From Apostichopus californicus (Eukaryota > Echinodermata > Holothuroidea > Aspidochirotida > Stichopodidae), in the NCBI GenBank assembly GCA_020650975.1, contig JAIPMN010009432.1, positions 1 through 24,189 on the forward strand: 24,189 nucleotides of DNA, read 5' to 3'. How positions within the stretch are numbered: position 1 is the stretch's first letter; every line of letters begins with the position of its first letter. The translations under genes were made by a program, and so were the position numbers. Below, piece after piece: positions 12,201-21,200 of this stretch. The notes under the pieces are model-generated. The model saw only the letters and a program-made list of their open reading frames with translations. It was not told the origin of the DNA and searched no databases.

Positions 12201-15200
12201 TGACTCATTGCCTTTGACAATTGCACAGACAGCATAAAGAGTATGTTTGAATAATTATAAAATTCTTTAAATTAGCTCAATATAGTAAAATGGTCAGCAT
12301 TCCCATTCAACAGCTTGCTGACCAGTTACAACAATTTGCTACACCATAAATTTCAAATACTAAACCAAAAAAACAGTTACTTAAAGAGACTCAGTTTGCA
12401 TTCATGACTGAAAGATTAATTAGAGGTTCTACCCTTACAATTTATTTGCCGAAAAAGTATCTATAAACTTAACTGCACATGCACAAAGACCACATAACAA
12501 TATAAATCAGTGGCAGTATTGCAACACCACTACCAGGAATTGTTATTATCAATGAACAGACTTTTCTTTGAATAGTTCCGGTGTTCATTGTGGTTTATGT
12601 GTGGTTTTTTGATACATCGTGTATTCCTGTACCTGGTATTTTAGTACAGTCTATAATAGTACAGACGTGTGCTTATCTAACAAGGGAACTACAAGATTCC
12701 TTGATTTACTGCAGTAATTAAAATTATAACGCAGAATGATGAAAGGATATAGGTAAACCATAATTTGTAAATTTAAATTCCCACTACAGTGCCAAAAGAA
12801 GAAAAAAAAATTCATATAGGGTGTTATTTATTTACAAAATGTTATTCCGATTCAAAAGAGATTTGAGGAAACAATCAAAACAACTCATGTTTACAAGACA
12901 TGCACCGACCTTTTTTTTCTTTCAATCATGCCTGCTACAGTAGTACTGAGACTGAAATGGACTTTAGGACTGGATTTATATCCTCCATTTATTGTTAGAT
13001 ATATGATGAAGACAAAGATCTTTTTAATAATATTTTCACAACCAGTGGCGGAGCGTCCATACAGTCAGAGGGGGCGGGTGCCCCCCCTGACGGACTCAAA
13101 TGGACTGCTGGCGCCCTTTTCAGCTTTTTACCACTTTTTACTTATTCGCGATTATTGACTTTTTTATTGCGCTCTCAAATACCTATTGACATTTGTCACA
13201 TTTTGTTGGTGTAATTTTCTGACAAAATGGCGATGACACCTATTTATTCTTCATTTATCTGCAAATGAGCAAGGCCCGGAAAGGGTCATTTCCGGTGATC
13301 TAGGGAGAATCTTTACTCAAAAATTTTCTGTGGTGGCGCTCCGCTTAGATAGTGTCGAAAGCGCCCCTACAGACCATTCTCGCCCCCACTGACCAATACC
13401 CCTAGCTCGGCCACTGTTCACAACTAGCACATTGATCGAGATAAGGTCACAGCCTAGCTGAACAAAATCTTTGTCTCAGATCTGTAGACAGGATAGATCA
13501 TGCATTATAATTAATTACCCAGAGCATTACATATCGACCTCACTGTTAGGACCGATATGATAGCGCCATCTGAAGAACTGCTTTGCAGTACTACAAATGT
13601 CATCACTGGTGATCGCTTCGGTCTGTCTATCGGAGACGGGCGCAAAGAATTGCAAAATAATCCTAGACACTTTCATGATCTAAGTAGACTTTCTAACCAG
13701 ACGTATCGAATTCCAATCTAAACCTACTGAAGTTTCATTTACTGTAACTGTTGTAACTACCGTAACCATCGCATCATATCCAGTACTTCAGATAGCCACT
13801 CGAACTCCCGGAATACCGTTCTTCATTTTGTGAACTACAGGAAATTATAATCACAAACATCCCACAAAAATGGTCTGTTTTTTTTTATTTCAGTCAAATT
13901 TCATTTATTTGGTGGGGGGGAGGATAGGGGGGAGATTAATAGTTTCATTTAGCTAATCACATTTGCAAATATTTGTACTTAAGATATTTACCCTCAAATG
14001 GCATCGAGTGTTTGATCATTAAATCAACATGGCAATTATTAAAGACGGCCACTTAATCATCGTTAAGTATAACTGTTGACTTACCCCACGAAACTTGACA
14101 CTTCTTTCATGCACTTCTTGAACTTTTTGCCGCCGACTTCTTGACAATGGAGGGCGATGAAGGAGGGATTAAATTTTTCAATGGTCTGTCAAAATAGAGG
14201 GAAGAGAGAATATTTTATTTATTTATTTTATTTATGTTTTATTTATTTCTCAAAACACTTAATTAATACCATGTACAGTAAAAGAAGTCATGCTTTCGAT
14301 AAAAACAATTACTGTACCATATATAGGAACAACAAACAAACTGCTATTGGAGTACTTAGATTTCTTCTTTGTCAATCAGAATGGAAGAATGCATTGTGGT
14401 TTCAATGACTTCATTACACTAGACTTCTGCTTGTTCACCAGAAATAGCTCATTATAATATAAATGTCCGGTACCACTATTTTGATACATGTAAAAATACA
14501 CCATGGCATGATAAACACAGATCTATCGACTGCACATGGCAATACACACACCTCCACCAAAAGCAATAGGGTATTGTACAAGGGTATTGTACTCAAGGGT
14601 ATTGTACTCAAATTGTGATGCATCAAAATACCAAGTATGATAAGTATCCTTGATTCCTATCTTGAGATATCATCTTTAAAGCATTTCAGAGTTGGACCAC
14701 TGGTGACCTCCACTGAATTCCCCCCCCCCCCCCGCCCCGGATATAATGCATCCACATGCCAAGTATGAAAAGTATCCATGCTTTCTAACTTGAGATGTCA
14801 TGTTTACAAGGTTTTGGATGTTTGAGTCAGATCAGGGGCAGCCAATTGTCCAATTCCTAATGTTACAGAGCCAACTTTAAAATAAAAAATTTTATGTTTT
14901 GATACATGAATGGACAAATTATTTTCACTAAATTCAATGTCAGTTTGTACCTGATATGTAAGACACTCCCAGACACCACACCCAATGAGTGAAACAGTTG
15001 AAAGGAGAAAATTAAAGAACAAATTAAAATTTCAGTCACCAGTGGCTGTGTGATGTCATTTTTAGACTTACTTTCAAGTCCTATTTTACATACCCTGTAT
15101 GAAGGAACATGTGAGCGACATCTTGAAAATAGAAAATGTTTCTGTAAGTGTTTTGGTAGAATCGTTTTATCATAATTTGCCTCCCTATCATATGCATCAG

Positions 15201-18200
15201 TACATAATGCCAGGGTTTTATCTTTCCTTTAATGCTTCTGGGCACAATAGCAGCAGATGTATTCATGATTGATATCTTTGCCTTAGAAGTTACAACTTTT
15301 TGACAGATTAGAAAAACATGTTCTTTCCCTACAAACTTTCTTTTTAAGTAAAATGGGCAAATGTACATAATCATACCATTTTACACTATTAGAATGCTTT
15401 CTGAGACTCTTCATTTAAACCTTGTCTCTTTGACAGATTAGAAAAACATGATTTACCCCCTGTCAATCTTGTTTTTCAATATACTTTCAACTGTAGATCA
15501 TATTATTAAATACACTGCAAAATATTTCAGAGTGTGTTGAAAACAAACCAGGCTGGTAGTCAAGTGAGTACATGATCTATACAAGCTTTCATACAGAAGT
15601 GGATTTGAGTTTTTTCTTCGATATTTTTTTAAATGCTGAATTAAATAAATTACATATATCATGGGTAAGGCATACCAATACACATGTACTGTACCAGCTT
15701 TAAAGGCAACTCTGTTTAAAATATGAATTAAACCAGGCATTTGCATATATAGGAGATATTAAAAATTAAACAGTTTTACATTATGTCCTGCCTACTCATT
15801 AATATGCACATTATCAGCACCAAAAACAATATTGGCTCCTTGAACACAATATAAGCATTTCACATACAAAGTTAAGCTCCTATCAAGCTTCCCTTCTTGA
15901 GATATCGCGTTTACAACGTTTTGAGAATTTGAGCTGGTGACATCGGATGACCTTTGACATCTACCAAAAATAATAGGGTTCTTCCTCTCAACATGACACA
16001 CAGACACACCAAATATGACAAGTATCATGATTCCTATCTTGAGATACCATGTTTACAAGCTCGGTGTCACATACACACATGTAAATACACCCATACTACA
16101 CCTGCACACACATGACATCATGACTGCATTGGTTAAGATTCGCACAGAAACCAATAACACACCATGGATTTCTTGCCTGTCATAAAGGATGTTAGGTGGC
16201 ATAACTGTTTACTCATATATACTTCCACATCGATGAACAATGCTTTAACCCACATGAACTCACCTTCCCCTTCTTAAAACTTATTAATATTTGCACAACA
16301 CTTGCAGCATAAACTGCTAGATGAGATTATTCATAATTCGATCATCCAAACAATTTTTATAACCTTTACAAAAAAATTCACTAAATTTGTAAAACATACA
16401 GAATACCCTAGTTTAAAGATCTGTAGACCGTAGTGACTTGCACAAGAATTCAACTTAGGTAGGGAAAGGGAGAGGGGGAGGGGGAACGCCAAATCTAGGT
16501 GACACCTGATTGATATAGGTACTGTAGGGGGGCAGGAACTTTTATTGAAGAGACAGAGATGGATCAAAGGATCAAAGAGAGAATGTGGCCCTGGGGTCGT
16601 TGAAACCTACTACCATAAGGGGGACTGGAATGGGGGGGGGGTAAAACAGTCAAAGGTTTTGACATCCAAATATACATTCTCAGGCATATATGCATATTAC
16701 TGTATGTCTATAATTACCTCTATATATATATATATGCCTGGTTGTGCTAATAAGTACTTTTGAATTTTGTTGTGATATGATAAGAGGTGGGTGTACACTA
16801 TTAACCACATCCTTGGATACACATAGATCTGTTGGTATTTTCTGCCTGGAGGGGTGGCCTATTTCTTTCCCAACTGAACTGTAAAATGTACCCCAAACAG
16901 TGTTAGCCCAACAGAACCTTTTTCTCCCAACTGACCATGGAGGTGGGAGATGGGGGGAGGAGGGGGTCAAGTCCACCTTCCCCCTGATTTTCAGCTCGCA
17001 CACTGTGGAGGCCTGCCTGTACTGTGCTCAAAACCTGTAACAAACAGTGGCCATGTGACTTAGGAATATAATCATATCTGAGAACCACTTTCTTTCTTTA
17101 GTGGTCTGTATTTATGATACGTATCATGTTTCAGTGGTGTGTTTTTATATACATGTTTGAAAGGCAGATCACAGCATAAAACTGAAATTTTCTGTCAGCT
17201 TACATTGTTCAAATGAACTGGCAGAACAAATTAAATTTCCACTGAAGTTTTAACACCTTAACGATATTAACAAGTTTCTGTTCATGCTGTGTATCAATTA
17301 ATTTATCTTTGTTTGTACATGTTCGTTACTGTACTACACTGACTGAATACAGCATTCAGTATATGGACACAAAAGCAGATGAGGGTCACACCTCTTTGAT
17401 GTATATACTGTACATGTACATCAAATGCTTCTAGTACCTGTACTTAGTACTATTTTTCGCCTTTTTCCATTTTTTTTAAATTGATCAGTTTGACAGTAGA
17501 ATTTAAATTGCCCTCACATTTGACTACATAGTCAGCGCAAAACCAAATACGATGACTCATGCAAAGTTGAAACCAGATCATACTAACTGTATGATTGTAC
17601 AGTTTGTACACTACAAATCGCCATGAACCCTCCCAAAATGGTTATATGCCAAAAATGCCAAAACTCTGTATTTGTACGGTAGGCTTAAGTAGTAGCGATA
17701 CAGATTTGCTGGTTTTATCAATTGCATATTGAAAGAAAACTGTCACCTTGCACAATACCAGCAGAAATGTAACCCAATGTTGACCCAATTCTAACTCTCA
17801 GAGCTCTACAAAAACACTGTGCAATGTACAGTTTCAAGCCGGATGGTTGGAATCGCTTCCAAAGTCCCGCTATAATACTTGTAACCGGAAAGTACTTAAC
17901 ACAGAGATCTAGTTAATTAATGTAAGTACAGTAGAAGAAAACAGAAAGCCAACAGGCTAAGTTATAGTATTAGTTGCTACATTTTATGAAACTGTAATAC
18001 TGCACATCTGATTCCCAAGTTCTGACCACTGCAGACATCAACTGACCAGTATAAGATCTTTGGCATTGATTTGAACCTATAGGTCAAGTTGACCCACACT
18101 TTTGCTTAAATTGGAATAAACAAGGTCTTCCAGACTGTGGCCTCTGCCATTGACCTCAAATGACCTTTAACCTCCAAAAAAAAAGAAGGATATTTTAACC

Positions 18201-21200
18201 TCCAAAACAAAAAGGATATTGTAGGTTTATTGTACTCACCAAGGTGGACTCAGCTACCAAGTATGCATGAAGCTAAATCTCAAGTAAATTTACCTTTTTT
18301 TATTCACTTAAACTTGTTTACAAGCTGCCAAGGCACACACCACCTGCTGCATACAGTATGCACTGTACCTCTCAGTTCAGACCCATCCAACAAAACATAC
18401 ACTACCATTTTTATTAGCCGAGAGAATGATTCTAAATGCTAACTTGCATAAAACTAATCATTCATATCTTTCATCACTTAAGTCATCAAATACATTACCT
18501 ACCTGTAAATTGATATTCATAGGTAGGTACACTTGTTTATCATAAAATATTGAAATTTGAAACTACAATTTTTTGAGCTCTCTTCTAAAACAAAACTAGC
18601 TAGTAACATATAGGCAATTGTGCAGCAAGTTAATACTGTCATACTATAGCATAATTTTACCAATGTTCTCTATAGTCCTGGATAAAACAATTCCCTATAT
18701 GGCTGTAATCCACGGCTGCTGAAATAGAAGTGCACTACACTGCTGTCAATGGTAATACACAGTTTGTAAGTTTACTGTCTGCTGTAGAGTCATTATGAGT
18801 TACCTACAATGTAGCATGACCAGATTTTTAAGCCATGGACGCAGTGTACTCCATACAACTGTATAGTACCATGTCTAGCTAATAAGGTTATCATACAAAG
18901 CAACGAGCCGGTTATCAGGAAATCGCCTGGCCTCAGTTTGCAAGTGTCCATTAACAAACAATTTTCCAAATAACATACAGTATATATATGCCCTGGGTTA
19001 CTATGTAAAGTTGCACATGAGCCTACGTCATTGATACTGTACACAGCAAATTCATTAATATCTGACCAGGAATGCGCTGTACACACTTAATTAACTTTCA
19101 GATTATTTTCAGACTTTCTCTCCAACAACCTGGACATTAAATGGTTGATGGAACCCCAACGTTGGTTGCCCAACAAGATTAGTATGTACAGTATCTATAT
19201 ATATAGGAAGAGTATCCATAGGTGGGTGGATGACTTTACATTACCTAGGTACCAAAATAACATAAGTCATTATTAAAGCAGCAATTTGCGTTGATTCTCG
19301 AGATTATCCAATACTAGGATACTATACCATTGACGTAAACTAAGCTAACTGTAAAGTTTCAACTCAAACTATTCCTGAAAAGTGCAAAAATATGACATTT
19401 TCTGATTTTCGTATTTTCAATCTTTGACTTCGATAGACTCCTCCCACTTATAGGAACCTTGTGAATATGTATAACGGACAAGGTACTTTGAATAGCAAGG
19501 TAAACAGTAAACAAAAATCAGCTGAGGAGATGTATGTACAGCGCGAAGGGACAATTACGCCATATCTCATTGCATACAATGCCCTAAAAACCCAAGAATA
19601 TTCGTCGCTCCGCGAAAATAAAACACCAAGGATACATAAGAGTGGAACCAGAAAAACCCGATCGGTACGTAACATTCGCGAGAACGATATTGTATCACTC
19701 TACTTGGTGTTACATCTATAGGCTAGTTACTGTAGTACAATCAGACCTCTTAGTGTGTGACTTACACTGTTTAGTCCTGAATAACGTTATGTACACGCTG
19801 TGCATTGTGCACTAAAAGCAATGTAGCTATTAGTGTATCGCAATGGGGGCCGTTAGTTTCCGGACCCGTTAGTTTCCTCTCTTGAAAAACCTTAGTTTCC
19901 TCCTCTAACAACATGGGAGAAAATAACGTTTTTCAGGAGAGGAAAGTAACGTTTCTCATAAGGGAATGCAATAAGGCATATTGGCTAGGCCATGTGGAGA
20001 TTAAGTAGTGCTTTGCAGCAAGGGATTACCATGCCAATGAATGAGTCTATTTTTAGCGCCAAGTCATACATAAACATCTCTTCACTGATTGGTTGAATTT
20101 GAATAGGCGGTTTTGTAGAGCTGCATGTGGTAAATACTAAATGATTCGATGTGTCAGGGAGACACTTATCTCAGAATCATATAAAAGCCTTAATTACTTG
20201 CTAATTAACGTTCGCTGTGGGAAAAAAAGTATGAAAAAGTCATAGTTTTGTCTTTTGTGATTGTATTATGATAAAAACTTGATAGACACAGAAAAATTGA
20301 GGAAAAACGGCGACTCAATGCAAAATGCTGCTTTAAGTAATATATTGGTAGTCTCAAAGAAAAGTTTCTTCCCTCAAGACTATTGTCAATTTTAAGAACT
20401 ATCAAATTAAGCCCTGGTTGTTCTCACTTACAAATAATACTTGCTTGCTTAATATCGTTAGAGAAATACAACACCTTGAGGCTTTTGAGTGGAGTTGCCA
20501 TAGGGATACAACATTTAGAGACGGGGTTCACGTCATTCCTCTTACTGGTTAGGTCTCTTGCGTAGTAATGTGTTATCTATCTGATTTGCTACCCTACTGT
20601 ATGTATAGAGGGTATATATACATACATACTGGAGCCACACTATGATTAGAATTAAAGAGTTCAGTCATTCTTACCTCATACAACTTTGACATCCACACTT
20701 CGAGCATCTCTTGTGGCTGATGAGAGAAAATAAACAAATTATTCATTAAATTATATACAAATTTAAGACATCAGTTTTGTCCAAGACTATCTCCATCTAA
20801 ACCTCACATGAGTTTACAGATTAGGAATCCAATTATAAGGTATATAAACCAAAAATTCAACGTATAAATGTTATTTATCCTCTACCATAGTTGCTCACAC
20901 TATAGCTAGCACAGTACACGTACAGTAGGTAATTACACTAATGATTAAAAACAGAACGAATTTAAAACTTTTATAGATATTACTCTACTTGAAGGGCAAA
21001 TTTTTAAGGGATGTTTTTTGTAGGTTGTCCCTCTGACAACCAGTCCTTACATTTTGGTTGTCCGAAAAAAGGTAGCAAATGCCAACATTCGACCAATATG
21101 TACACTGGAGGAGAGATGTGTAGATTGGTGAATAGAGAACAATTTTGGGATGATACAAATTTATTGTTTTAATACTGTACCTAGTTTTGGAGATATTTAG

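Larger units (their letters stand above)
9762..14084 (-). other. INPP5A intron 3 (4.3 kb)
   Basis: Runs from gtaagt at 14084 to ctgcag at 9762. From its 5' end it holds a G-rich tract (13913-13932), a hAT MITE (13043-13416), unrecognised sequence with imperfect TGGACT-type repeats around 11860-11930, a GC-rich dispersed repeat (11041-11150) and the large minisatellite ending at the acceptor. No coding exon seen. Confidence 0.88.
14186..20674 (-). other. INPP5A intron 2 (6.5 kb)
   Basis: Runs from gtaaga at 20674 to tgacag at 14186. It contains the paired dispersed repeats at 14540-14830 and 15870-16060, a related fragment at 18060-18310, a G-quadruplex-type tract at 16462-16484, other G-rich tracts near 16632 and 16945, and the fold-back at 19867-19951. 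A stretch near 19450-19720 has more CpG than its surroundings and is open on both strands, but has no recognisable product. No coding exon seen. Confidence 0.85.

Noticed and set aside
13557-13721. Plus-strand ORF of 54 codons beginning MIAPSEELL, in a slightly CpG-richer spot
   Set aside because: No family resemblance, no strong initiation context, lies inside INPP5A intron 3 on the opposite strand; length is within chance expectation.
16680-17088. Minus-strand frames of 107 and 61 codons
   Set aside because: Driven by a G/C-rich tract (GGGAGATGGGGGGAGGAGGG) and lacking family motifs; likely part of an interspersed repeat.
19448-19721. Overlapping open frames of 86 codons (plus) and 75 codons (minus)
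   Set aside because: Both strands are open at once, which composition can explain. No splice sites or recognisable motif. Possibly an old repeat.
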